DNA from: an uncultured Alphaproteobacteria bacterium
GTDB taxonomy: Bacteria > Pseudomonadota > Alphaproteobacteria > HIMB59 > GCA-002718135
Length of the DNA stretch: 52,353 nucleotides
NCBI GenBank assembly: GCA_902635455.1
Contig: CACPNW010000007.1
Location: 1 to 52,353 of the forward strand
Direction: 5' to 3'
The notes under the pieces are model-generated. The model ran no database searches, was not told the origin of the DNA, and was given only the letters and a program-made list of their open reading frames with translations. Below are positions 43,546-51,529 of this stretch, in pieces (the stretch's first letter is position 1; every line of letters begins with the position of its first letter). A program made the position numbers and the translations under genes.

Positions 43546-44442
43546 TTATTGAGAGGCGATTATTGCAGCAGCAATTGAAGCCAATTTGGAAATTTCATCA
43601 TCAGCTCTACTTGGAACAACAATAGGAACCTTACCTCCATATACTATCCCTGCAGCACATGCATTCATAAAATAAACCATAATTTTTGATAATGAATTTC
43701 CAGTTTCTAAATTTGGAACCAAAATTACATCAGCATTACCAGCAACCTTATTATTAATTTTTTTAATATCAGCTGCTTTTTTTGAAATTGCATTATCAAG
43801 AGCTAGTGGACCATAAACATCAGCTTTTAATTTTTCTCTTTCAGCTAATTCCATAACTTGTTTTGCTTCAATTGAACTAGGCATACTTTCAATTGGATCT
43901 TCTGTGCCTGATAAAATAGCAACTTTAGGTCTTGCTAATCCAGTTTTATAAGTAAATTCAATTACATTTTTAAGTATATGTAATTTAATATCTATTCTGG
44001 GAGATACATTTAAAGCACCATCTGTAATGAAAAGCGGTTTTTGTAAAACATCACTTGTCATATGCCAAATATGACTCAGTCTTTTACCTTCTAGTAATCC
44101 TTTATCTTTTTTTAAATAACTCTTCATCAATATATCTGTATGTAAATTTCCTTTTATAATTATTTTAATTTTATTTTCCTTCGCTAACTCACAACTAATT
44201 TCTGCACTATCAATTTCTGATTCAGTATTAATGATTTCAATTTTAGAAATATCAAAATCGATTTCTTCTGAAATTTTATGTATGTTATTTTTTTTGCCAA
44301 TTAAAATTGGATTGATTAAATTTAATTTAATTGATTCATTTATGGCATTTAAAATTGATTTTTGATCTGCGCAAACTACGGCAGCCTTAACATTGGGAGA
44401 TTTTGAGGCAAGATTAATTAGATTTTCAGGTATAGATGTCAT
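43546..44442 (-). CDS. pta: Phosphate acetyltransferase (PTA/PTB family)
   Basis: Converts acetyl phosphate and CoA to acetyl-CoA and phosphate. The 298-residue protein is a short PTA/PTB-type enzyme: NPILIGKKNNIHKI, IIIKGNLHTDILMKSYLKKD, PLFITDGALNVSPRIDIKLH, PKVAILSGTEDPIESMPSSI, DVYGPLALDNAISKKAADIK and NADVILVPNLETGNSLSK. No acetate or butyrate kinase is adjacent. Its place next to the aminotransferase-ald pair, and xsc in the same region, argues that it uses the acetyl phosphate made by Xsc; phosphate butyryltransferase is the alternative. It is divergent from the aminotransferase gene over 136 bp. Confidence 0.82.
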   Translation of the reverse strand: MTSIPENLINLASKSPNVKAAVVCADQKSILNAINESIKLNLINPILIGKKNNIHKISEEIDFDISKIEIINTESEIDSAEISCELAKENKIKIIIKGNLHTDILMKSYLKKDKGLLEGKRLSHIWHMTSDVLQKPLFITDGALNVSPRIDIKLHILKNVIEFTYKTGLARPKVAILSGTEDPIESMPSSIEAKQVMELAEREKLKADVYGPLALDNAISKKAADIKKINNKVAGNADVILVPNLETGNSLSKIMVYFMNACAAGIVYGGKVPIVVPSRADDEISKLASIAAAIIASQ

Positions 44443-44578
44443 AAAAAGATAATCTCTTTAGTGTTTCTATACTAGCCTTAAAATTTTTCCTATGAAATTT
44501 GTTTTTTTTGATTAAATGTGCTTGGATTTAATTAATTTTCTCCTATAGTTGTCTCAGATTTCAAATTAGGACAAAAAT

Positions 44579-45919
44579 ATGAATTTAGATAACAGAACTG
44601 ATATACCAAACTCGCTTCAAGAACACTGGATGCCTTTTACAGCTAACAGGGATTATAAAGAAAATCCTCGGTTAATGGTTAAAGCTGAGGGCGTATATTA
44701 TACTGATCATCACGGAAATAAACTTATAGATGCAAGTTCAGGACTTTTTTGCAGCCCTGCTGGTCATTCACGCCAAGAAATTAAAGAAGCTGTTGCTGAA
44801 CAATTAGATCGTTTAGACTATGTTCAGCCATTCCAACAAGGATTTGGTGGCTCTTTTGAACTTGCTAGAAGGATATCAAAACATACTCCTGGAGATTTAA
44901 ACAGAATTTTTTTTACTATTTGTGGATCATCTGCAGTTGAAACAGCAATCAAAACTGTAATAGCTTACTTTAAGGCTAAGGGTGAGGGACATAGATCACA
45001 TATTATTGGTAGAGAAAGAGGTTATCATGGCATGAATATAGGAGGTATATCTGTTGGAGGAATGATAGCTAATAGAAAAACTTTTTCAAATATTCTTATG
45101 CCTAATGTTCACCATTTGAGGCATACTCATCTTCCTGAAAATCGTTTTGTTAAAGGAGAGCCAGAACATGGTGTTGATTTAGCAGATGATATTGAAAGAA
45201 TAGCAGCAAATATTGGAGCTGAAAATATAGCCGCATGTATAGTTGAACCTGTTGCAGGATCAACAGGAACATTAGTACCTCCTAAAGGTTATTTAAAAAG
45301 ACTAAGAGAGCTTTGTACCAAGCATGGTATAGTTTTAATTTTTGATGAAGTTATTACTGGTTGGGGAAGAATGGGAGCACCATTTGCTTCCCAAGCTTTT
45401 GATGTAACGCCTGACATGATAACTATGGCAAAAGCAATTACTAATGGTGTAGTTCCTCTTGGAGCTGTTGCTTCTAGTGAAGAAATATACGATACTATTA
45501 TTGATGCTTCACCTACTGGAGCCATAGAATTTTTTCATGGATATACCTATTCTGCAATACCAGTTTCAATGGCAGCCGGTTTAGCTATGCAGGATATAAT
45601 AGAAAAAGAGAATCTTTTTCAAAGAGCGCATGACATGTCACCTTATTTTTTAGAGGGTTTATTTAGTCTTAAAGATTTAGACATAATAGCAGATATACGA
45701 GGCTATGGTATGATGGGTGGTATTGATATTAAAATGGATGAGCGACTTGGTAAAGCCGGTTATGCTTGTTTTAAAAAACTATTTGAAGCAGGATTAAGCT
45801 TAAAAGCAACTGGTGATTGCTTAATTGTAGCTCCTCCTTTTATTTGTGAAAAACATCATATTGATGAAATTATTGAAAAGTTAAGAACTGGTATTTCAAA
45901 TTATATGAAAGACAGGTAA
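44579..45919 (+). CDS. Omega-amino acid:pyruvate aminotransferase (class III), possibly taurine:pyruvate aminotransferase
   Basis: PLP-dependent class III aminotransferase of 446 residues. The start region LQEHWMPFTANRDYKENPRL is the signature of omega-amino acid (beta-alanine):pyruvate transaminases. Further motifs are ICGSSAVETAIKTVIAYFKA, GYHGMNIGGISVGG, IFDEVITGWGRMGAPFASQA (PLP-ring Asp) and TMAKAITNGVVPLGAVASSE (PLP Lys). Alanine is the expected product, and an alanine dehydrogenase gene starts on its stop codon (TAATG), so the two recycle pyruvate. With xsc and pta in the window, taurine is the favoured amine donor; beta-alanine, hypotaurine, GABA or putrescine are alternatives. Confidence 0.88.
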   Translation: MNLDNRTDIPNSLQEHWMPFTANRDYKENPRLMVKAEGVYYTDHHGNKLIDASSGLFCSPAGHSRQEIKEAVAEQLDRLDYVQPFQQGFGGSFELARRISKHTPGDLNRIFFTICGSSAVETAIKTVIAYFKAKGEGHRSHIIGRERGYHGMNIGGISVGGMIANRKTFSNILMPNVHHLRHTHLPENRFVKGEPEHGVDLADDIERIAANIGAENIAACIVEPVAGSTGTLVPPKGYLKRLRELCTKHGIVLIFDEVITGWGRMGAPFASQAFDVTPDMITMAKAITNGVVPLGAVASSEEIYDTIIDASPTGAIEFFHGYTYSAIPVSMAAGLAMQDIIEKENLFQRAHDMSPYFLEGLFSLKDLDIIADIRGYGMMGGIDIKMDERLGKAGYACFKKLFEAGLSLKATGDCLIVAPPFICEKHHIDEIIEKLRTGISNYMKDR

Positions 45920-47037
45920 TGAAGGTTGGGGTTCCAACAGAAATTAAGCCACAGGAATCACGGGTTGGACTCACTCCAGCTAGTGTACAAGAACTTGTTA
46001 ACTATGGTCATGAAGTAATTATTCAGGATAATGCAGGTTTTGGTGCAGGATTTGAAAATTCTGATTATCTAAATGTAGGTGCAAAAATTTCATCAAGTGC
46101 TGCTGATATATTTAATGATGCTGATATGATTGTTAAAGTTAAAGAGCCGTTAAATGAAGAAGTGTCAATGCTTAGTGAGAATCAAATTCTTTTTACTTAT
46201 CTGCATCTATCTTCGGCGCCAGATTTAACAAAAGGTCTAATAAATTCAAAAGCAATTTGCATTGCTTATGAAACTGTAACAGATGAAAACAATCGTCTTC
46301 CTTTATTAGCACCAATGAGTGCCGTTGCAGGCAGAATGTCTATTCAAGCAGGAGCACGTTCGTTAGAAAAACCTCTTGGTGGAAGAGGATTATTAATTGG
46401 TGGGGCGCCTGGTGTAAGTCCAGCATCAGTTTTGATTTTAGGTGGAGGCGTAGTTGGCGAGAATGCAGCAATAATTGCAGCTGGCATGCAAGCAAATGTT
46501 TTTGTAGTTGATAAATCTAAAAAAAGATTAAGTGAGTTAAATTCTCAATTTGGTGAAAGTGTTAAAACACTTCTTTCTGATGAAATTAAATTAGAAGATT
46601 ATGTTTCTGATTGTGATTTATTAATTGGTGGAGTTTTAATACCCGGTGCAAATGCACCAAAACTAGTTTCAAGAGATATGATCAAAAAAATGAAACCTGG
46701 CTCGGTGATTGTAGATGTAGCTATTGATCAAGGTGGGTGTGTGGAGACAAGCAAACCCACAACTCATGCAGAACCAACATATGTTGTTGATGGTGTTGTT
46801 CATTACTGTGTAGCTAATATGCCAGGAGGAGTTCCACAAACCTCAACTTTAGCATTAAATGCTGTTACTCTGCCCTATGTTTTGAAACTTGCCCAAGAAG
46901 GATATCAAAAAGCACTAGCAAGTGATGCAAATTTTTTAGCAGGACTTAATTTATTTAAAGGATCAGTTACCTATAAGGCTGTAGCTGATGATCTAAATTT
47001 ACAATTTATTTCTCCAGAGACAGCAATAAGCAATTAG
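45919..47037 (+). CDS. ald: Alanine dehydrogenase
   Basis: NAD-dependent enzyme that converts alanine to pyruvate and ammonia. The 372-residue protein shows MKVGVPTEIKPQESRVGLTP, VKVKEPLNEEVSMLSENQIL, MSAVAGRMSIQAGARSLEKP (active site His is replaced elsewhere as usual), the Rossmann motif LILGGGVVGENAAIIAAGM, VIVDVAIDQGGCVETSKPT and VANMPGGVPQTSTLALNAVT. It overlaps the aminotransferase by one base and would regenerate the pyruvate acceptor and release the nitrogen. Its end overlaps the convergent MetE-like gene. Confidence 0.96.
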   Translation: MKVGVPTEIKPQESRVGLTPASVQELVNYGHEVIIQDNAGFGAGFENSDYLNVGAKISSSAADIFNDADMIVKVKEPLNEEVSMLSENQILFTYLHLSSAPDLTKGLINSKAICIAYETVTDENNRLPLLAPMSAVAGRMSIQAGARSLEKPLGGRGLLIGGAPGVSPASVLILGGGVVGENAAIIAAGMQANVFVVDKSKKRLSELNSQFGESVKTLLSDEIKLEDYVSDCDLLIGGVLIPGANAPKLVSRDMIKKMKPGSVIVDVAIDQGGCVETSKPTTHAEPTYVVDGVVHYCVANMPGGVPQTSTLALNAVTLPYVLKLAQEGYQKALASDANFLAGLNLFKGSVTYKAVADDLNLQFISPETAISN

Positions 47038-48083
47038 TATTGCTTCACTGCTTTTACCATAGTTTTTAGCTTTTTCTTTACTAATTTTCTTGGAAGGTGA
47101 CCTAGGCCACAATCAGGTGCAGCAATTAATTTTTCTTTAGGAATAAATTTCAAAGCTTCATCAATACGATAAGAAATTTCTTTAATACTTTCTTCTTTAG
47201 AACTAGCAATTTTAATTAATCCTAAAATTATTTTTGTATTTGTATAATCTGATAGAAATTCCAAATTATTGTATCTATGAGCATCTTCAATTGAAACTGA
47301 ATCAATTATTGAATTATCAAGTGCTTTGGATATTTTTTTATATGAATTTAAAGGTGCTTTGGGATAGTTAATAGCGTCTAATTTATCTGGATACCCACAA
47401 CAAATATGTGTAATCTTTTCAGTCTCATTATTTTCTAATCCCTCAAAACATTTAGATAAATTGTCTATTCCAAAATCTATAGCTTGTTGTGGTTTTCTTG
47501 CAAACAATGGCTCATCTACCTGGATATATTTACAACCTGCTTTTTCTAATCTTTTAATTTCTACATTTAATACTTCTGCTAAATCAAAGCCCATTTTATC
47601 TTCTGCTTTGTAATATTTATTTGCAATAGTATCAGCTATTGTCATTGGACCTGGTAAAGTAATCTTTACGGGTTTACTTGACATGTTTTGACTAATTTTC
47701 CAATCATGGACTAAAAATGGATCAGTAGCCTCAACTTTAGAAACAATAGTAGGCAACCAGCATTTATAGTTACCAGTTCTTGCAATTTTTTCAGTTAAAT
47801 TATTAAAATCAATACCTTTTATTTGTCTGCAATGATAATGTATGTAGTTCTCTCTTCTAATCTCTCCATCGGTTATAATATCAATTCCACAATCTATTTG
47901 GTCATCTATAATTTCTTTTGCAGCTTTAAAAAAAAGTTCTTCTACTTTGTCTCCCATCTTCTTTATTTCTTTTGTGTAAAATTTTGTAGGATTTGGATTA
48001 TCAGTGCCACCTTTTGCGTTAAACCAATCTGTGATTTTTAGATAATTTGGCTTAGGATAAGCTCCAATTACTGTAGTAATCAT
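47034..48083 (-). CDS. Short MetE-like cobalamin-independent methionine synthase family protein
   Basis: Predicted zinc-dependent methyltransferase making methionine from homocysteine. The ATG at 48083 gives 349 residues (MITTVIGAYPKPNYLKITDW). It contains only one TIM barrel, like the C-terminal catalytic half of MetE. Zinc ligands are the His and Cys in EKITHICCGYPD and the Cys in KLIAAPDCGLGHLPRK, with IQVDEPLFARKP also typical. Single-domain relatives do not need the N-terminal half and may use a donor other than polyglutamyl methyl-THF. A second homocysteine methyltransferase (41360) is nearby. It is divergent from the PotD-like gene. Confidence 0.85.
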   Translation of the reverse strand: MITTVIGAYPKPNYLKITDWFNAKGGTDNPNPTKFYTKEIKKMGDKVEELFFKAAKEIIDDQIDCGIDIITDGEIRRENYIHYHCRQIKGIDFNNLTEKIARTGNYKCWLPTIVSKVEATDPFLVHDWKISQNMSSKPVKITLPGPMTIADTIANKYYKAEDKMGFDLAEVLNVEIKRLEKAGCKYIQVDEPLFARKPQQAIDFGIDNLSKCFEGLENNETEKITHICCGYPDKLDAINYPKAPLNSYKKISKALDNSIIDSVSIEDAHRYNNLEFLSDYTNTKIILGLIKIASSKEESIKEISYRIDEALKFIPKEKLIAAPDCGLGHLPRKLVKKKLKTMVKAVKQY

Positions 48084-48218
48084 ATTGAATATAAATATCA
48101 AAAAACCTCAAAATAGACAAAAAAATTGATAAATATTTGATAAAAAATCAAAATTTTAGTTGTTATTTTTAAGATGATATGTTCAAAATAATGATAATAT
48201 TAATCGGAGGGATGAAAT
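48084..48218. promoter_or_regulatory. Divergent control region between MetE-like and PotD-like genes
   Basis: A 135-bp AT-rich gap holding both promoters. The plus-strand gene has a strong GGAGGG site (48206-48211), 7 bases before its ATG. No SAM-riboswitch structure is evident on the minus strand before the MetE-like gene. I cannot place promoter boxes with confidence. Confidence 0.4.
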
Positions 48219-49388
48219 ATGGGTAAAACTAAAAAATCCACACACCCTACTTTAAAGGCTGCTAAGACTTTTAATCGTCGAACAGCTCTTAAAAGAGGTG
48301 CTGCAGTAGCAGCATTCACGGGTGTTGCCCCAATGTTTGTTAAAAATGCGTTTGCTGCATCAAGTGGTGAAGTGAACGTAGTAATGTGGGGTGAATATTT
48401 ACCAGATTCTGTTGTTGCTGATTTTAAAGCAAAAACTGGTATCACAGTTAATCATACTAAGATTGGTGATAACGGTGAAATTATTGCTAAAATGAAAGCA
48501 GGCGGAGGAGCTGGTTATGATCTAGCAAGTCCAACCAATATGAGAGCGCTTCAATGGGAAAACCTTGGAGTACTTGCACCATTTGATATGAGTAAGATTA
48601 CTAACATTGGTAATGTTAATCCTGGAATGGTGGCAGTTGGAGAAAGAGACTGGAACTTCGGAGGCAAAGGTTCTCATTGGGTGCCTCAACTTTGGGGAAC
48701 TGAATCTATTTCTTGGAGAACAGATAAATGGACACCAGATGGTCTTCCTAGTTTTGGAGATATTTGGGAGCCAAATCCAGGTATCAGTGGCGCATTTATG
48801 ATGGGCAGAACTTATTCTATGATGACAGGTTGTGGAATATGGATGCATCATCAAGGTAAAATGGACTTTTGGTCTTCATACAAAGATGAAGATACAATGA
48901 GAAAAAATTGGCAAGTAATTACTGATTATTGTATTTCAAAAAAAGGTAATCTTGTTAAATTTTGGTCTGGTGCTGATCCTCAAAAACAAGGCTTTACATC
49001 TGATGGGGTAGTTGTTGGACAAACTTGGGATGGACCAATAGTTTCGATGATGAAAGCTGGTGAACCAGTTGCTTATCAAACTACTGATGAAGGAGCTCTA
49101 GCTTGGGTTGATGGTATTACATTATCAGCTAAAGCAGAAAATATTGATGAAGCTTATGAGTTAATCAATTATAGCTTTACTCCAGAAGTTGGCGGAGCAA
49201 CTATTAATGAAATTGGTTATAACTCAGCAGTGATTGGAGCATCTGATCATTATACTGATGAAACTAAGGCAATTTCTCAAGCGGTATATCCTGGAGATAC
49301 AGCATCTAAGCTGAATCCTTGGCCACCAGAACCACCTTGGTATGCTGATGCAAGAGCAGAATATGCTAACAAATTTGAAACAGCTTAG
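48219..49388 (+). CDS. PotD-like ABC transporter substrate-binding protein, Tat-exported
   Basis: Periplasmic binding protein of 389 residues for the importer encoded just downstream. A twin-arginine signal is visible (FNRRTALKRGAAVAAFTGVA, cleavage after AFAA, near residue 47). The mature part starts VNVVMWGEYLPDSVVADFKA and contains TGITVNHTKIGDNGEIIAKM and GGAGYDLASPTNMRALQWEN, as in the polyamine/opine/2-aminoethylphosphonate binding family. Trp-rich stretches (SWRTDKWTPDG; WPPEPPWYADAR) could make an aromatic cage for a cationic or zwitterionic ligand. Adjacent aminotransferase and ald genes suggest an amine such as putrescine, taurine or a related compound. Confidence 0.9.
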   Translation: MGKTKKSTHPTLKAAKTFNRRTALKRGAAVAAFTGVAPMFVKNAFAASSGEVNVVMWGEYLPDSVVADFKAKTGITVNHTKIGDNGEIIAKMKAGGGAGYDLASPTNMRALQWENLGVLAPFDMSKITNIGNVNPGMVAVGERDWNFGGKGSHWVPQLWGTESISWRTDKWTPDGLPSFGDIWEPNPGISGAFMMGRTYSMMTGCGIWMHHQGKMDFWSSYKDEDTMRKNWQVITDYCISKKGNLVKFWSGADPQKQGFTSDGVVVGQTWDGPIVSMMKAGEPVAYQTTDEGALAWVDGITLSAKAENIDEAYELINYSFTPEVGGATINEIGYNSAVIGASDHYTDETKAISQAVYPGDTASKLNPWPPEPPWYADARAEYANKFETA

Positions 49389-49410
49389 TTTCAAATAATT
49401 ATAATTTAAT

Positions 49411-49444
49411 GCGCCTAAGAGTTGATCTTAGGCGCTTTTTTTTT
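49411..49444 (+). terminator. Intrinsic terminator after the PotD-like gene
   Basis: GCGCCTAAGA (49411-49420), loop GTTGA, TCTTAGGCGC (49426-49435) form a perfect 10-bp stem followed by nine T. It lies 22 bases after the stop and 48 bases before the ATPase ATG. Partial read-through here would give more binding protein than membrane parts. Confidence 0.92.
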
Positions 49445-49491
49445 ATAGTTTTTCGAAAATTATTTGCTAAACTGGCTTATAAGGAAAATGT

Positions 49492-50604
49492 ATGAGTGCT
49501 GATGTAGAATTACAAAATGTTTCTGTAACCTTTGGTAGTTTTTATGCTGCTAAAAATGTTAGTGTAAAAATTAAACAAGGAGAATTTTTTAGTTTTTTAG
49601 GTCCATCTGGTTGCGGTAAGACTACTTTGTTACGTGCAATCTCTGGTTTCCTTGATCCTTCTGAAGGAAAAGTACTAATAGGTGGTCAAGATATGGCAGG
49701 TATAGGTCCCAACAAAAGACCTACGTCATTAATATTTCAAAACTTAGCTCTTTTTCCACTTATGTCCGTTGCTGACAATATAGCTTTCTCACTAGAAGTA
49801 AGAGGAGTGAGTAAAATAAAAAGAAGAGAAAGAGCAGATGAATTATTAGAATTGATCGCTTTATCTGGCCAAGGAGATAAAAAAGTTCATGAATTGTCAG
49901 GAGGTCAAAGGCAAAGAGTTGCAATAGCAAGAGCTCTAGCAATAGAACCAGAAGTATTACTTCTTGACGAGCCTTTATCTGCATTAGATTTAAAATTACG
50001 CCAAAAAATGAGAACTGAACTGAGAGCAATTCAAAAAAGAGTTGGCATAACATTTATTTATATAACTCATGATCAAGGAGAGGCTCTAACTATGTCTGAC
50101 AGGGTAGCTGTAATGAATGAAGGAGAATTAGAGCAGGTAGGATTATGTGATGACGTATATGACTTTCCGAATACACCATTTGTTGCAACTTTTGTTGGCG
50201 AAAATAATGCTTTTTATTCTAAAGTTATATCAAGTGATGGTGAAACAGTCAAAGTTGAGTCAGAGGGAAATGTTTTTATAGCTAAAGCAGGTAAAATTGA
50301 CGAACAAAATAAACATACTTTTAATAAAGGTGATGAAGTTATAATGTTTATTAGACCAGAATCTATTTTTATTAATAATCAAAATAATAAATTAGATAAT
50401 AATTTTGTTGCAAAACTTAATACAATTGAATTTGAAGGAAATTTGAAAAATATATATCTTAGCATTAATCCTAATATGAATGTTAGATTTAGTGTGCCTA
50501 ATGCAGTTGATACTAGTGACCTTTCACAAAATAAAAATGTTGAATTAACCTTTTCTTCTGAAAAAGCTGTGGTTCTTCCAAAGGGCTCACTTGCAGTAGA
50601 TTAA
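49492..50604 (+). CDS. PotA-like ABC transporter ATP-binding protein
   Basis: ATPase of the PotABCD-type importer, 370 residues. Walker A is GPSGCGKTTLLRAI at about residue 38, signature LSGGQRQRVAIARAL, Walker B LLLDEPLSALD, switch His in YITHDQGEA. The C-terminal 130 residues contain a TOBE regulatory domain (DEVIMFIRPESIFI). AAGGAA lies a few bases upstream of the ATG. The permease gene follows 13 bp downstream. Confidence 0.94.
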   Translation: MSADVELQNVSVTFGSFYAAKNVSVKIKQGEFFSFLGPSGCGKTTLLRAISGFLDPSEGKVLIGGQDMAGIGPNKRPTSLIFQNLALFPLMSVADNIAFSLEVRGVSKIKRRERADELLELIALSGQGDKKVHELSGGQRQRVAIARALAIEPEVLLLDEPLSALDLKLRQKMRTELRAIQKRVGITFIYITHDQGEALTMSDRVAVMNEGELEQVGLCDDVYDFPNTPFVATFVGENNAFYSKVISSDGETVKVESEGNVFIAKAGKIDEQNKHTFNKGDEVIMFIRPESIFINNQNNKLDNNFVAKLNTIEFEGNLKNIYLSINPNMNVRFSVPNAVDTSDLSQNKNVELTFSSEKAVVLPKGSLAVD

Positions 50605-50617
50605 ATTGAATTAATTA

Positions 50618-51529
50618 ATGAATTATTTTTTTAATAAAAACGGCCCATTGATTTCTACATACTTTATAATAGCTATCGTTTTTTGGTTAGTTTTTTTAAT
50701 TATAATTCCTCAATTATATATGTTAGATTTGTCATTTCGACCAAATCTTCCGCCACTATTAAGAGGGGGGCCAGATGATGTTCATACACTTGAACACTAT
50801 AAATATTTTATTTTTGGATCTGCAACAAGTGAAGATCCTTACAATTATGTTGATTTAGGAGTTTTCTTTAATACTTTTACAACAGCAATATTTGTTACTA
50901 TTTTAAATCTGTGTTTTTGCTATCCTATTGCATTCTTTATGGCAAAAGTAGCTACTCCTAAAACTTCAAGGCTTTTAATTGTTTCTCTAATCATCCCATT
51001 TTGGATAAATGAATTACTACGTTCTTTTGCTCTAAGGATTATATTTGCTGGAGAAGGTGTAATTAATAATATTTTAGTAGGCACAGGTTTAATTGATACA
51101 GGTATAAATTTTATTGCTGCAGATATAGCGCTATATACTGGTCTTACCTATGCATATATTCTTTTAATGATTTTTCCTTTATATAATGCAATTGAAAGCT
51201 TAGACACAAATCAACTTGAGGCAGCAAAGGATCTAGGCTCTTCTACTTTTAGAACACATTGGCGTATCGTAATACCTCATGCTAAGGCAGGCATTGCATC
51301 GGGCTGTACAATGGTTTTTATGTTAACTGCAGGAGCATTAGCTACTCCCGTAGTATTAAGTAGTCCAAATACATATTGGTTTACTCAGCTAATTTATCAA
51401 TGGTTTAACATGAATGATAACTGGTCGAGAGGTTCAGCTTATTCAATATTACTACTTACAATCTCAGTTATTTTTGTTCTTTTGATGATGCGGATTTTTA
51501 AAGTAAAAATTGGTGAGATTGTAAGATGA
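50618..51529 (+). CDS. PotB-like ABC transporter permease
   Basis: Inner-membrane permease of 303 residues with six helices. TYFIIAIVFWLVFLIIIPQL is the first. The EAA loop is LDTNQLEAAKDLGSSTFRTH followed by WRIVIPHAKAGI. RPNLPPLLRGG after the first helix resembles the PotB/HisM-type periplasmic segment. Its stop overlaps the next permease start (ATGA). Confidence 0.93.
   Translation: MNYFFNKNGPLISTYFIIAIVFWLVFLIIIPQLYMLDLSFRPNLPPLLRGGPDDVHTLEHYKYFIFGSATSEDPYNYVDLGVFFNTFTTAIFVTILNLCFCYPIAFFMAKVATPKTSRLLIVSLIIPFWINELLRSFALRIIFAGEGVINNILVGTGLIDTGINFIAADIALYTGLTYAYILLMIFPLYNAIESLDTNQLEAAKDLGSSTFRTHWRIVIPHAKAGIASGCTMVFMLTAGALATPVVLSSPNTYWFTQLIYQWFNMNDNWSRGSAYSILLLTISVIFVLLMMRIFKVKIGEIVR

Noticed and set aside
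48137-48151. TTGAT and ATCAA arms upstream of the PotD-like gene, resembling an FNR/CRP box
   Set aside because: The spacer is five A rather than the four bases of an FNR site, and poly-A/T sequence makes such arms likely by chance.
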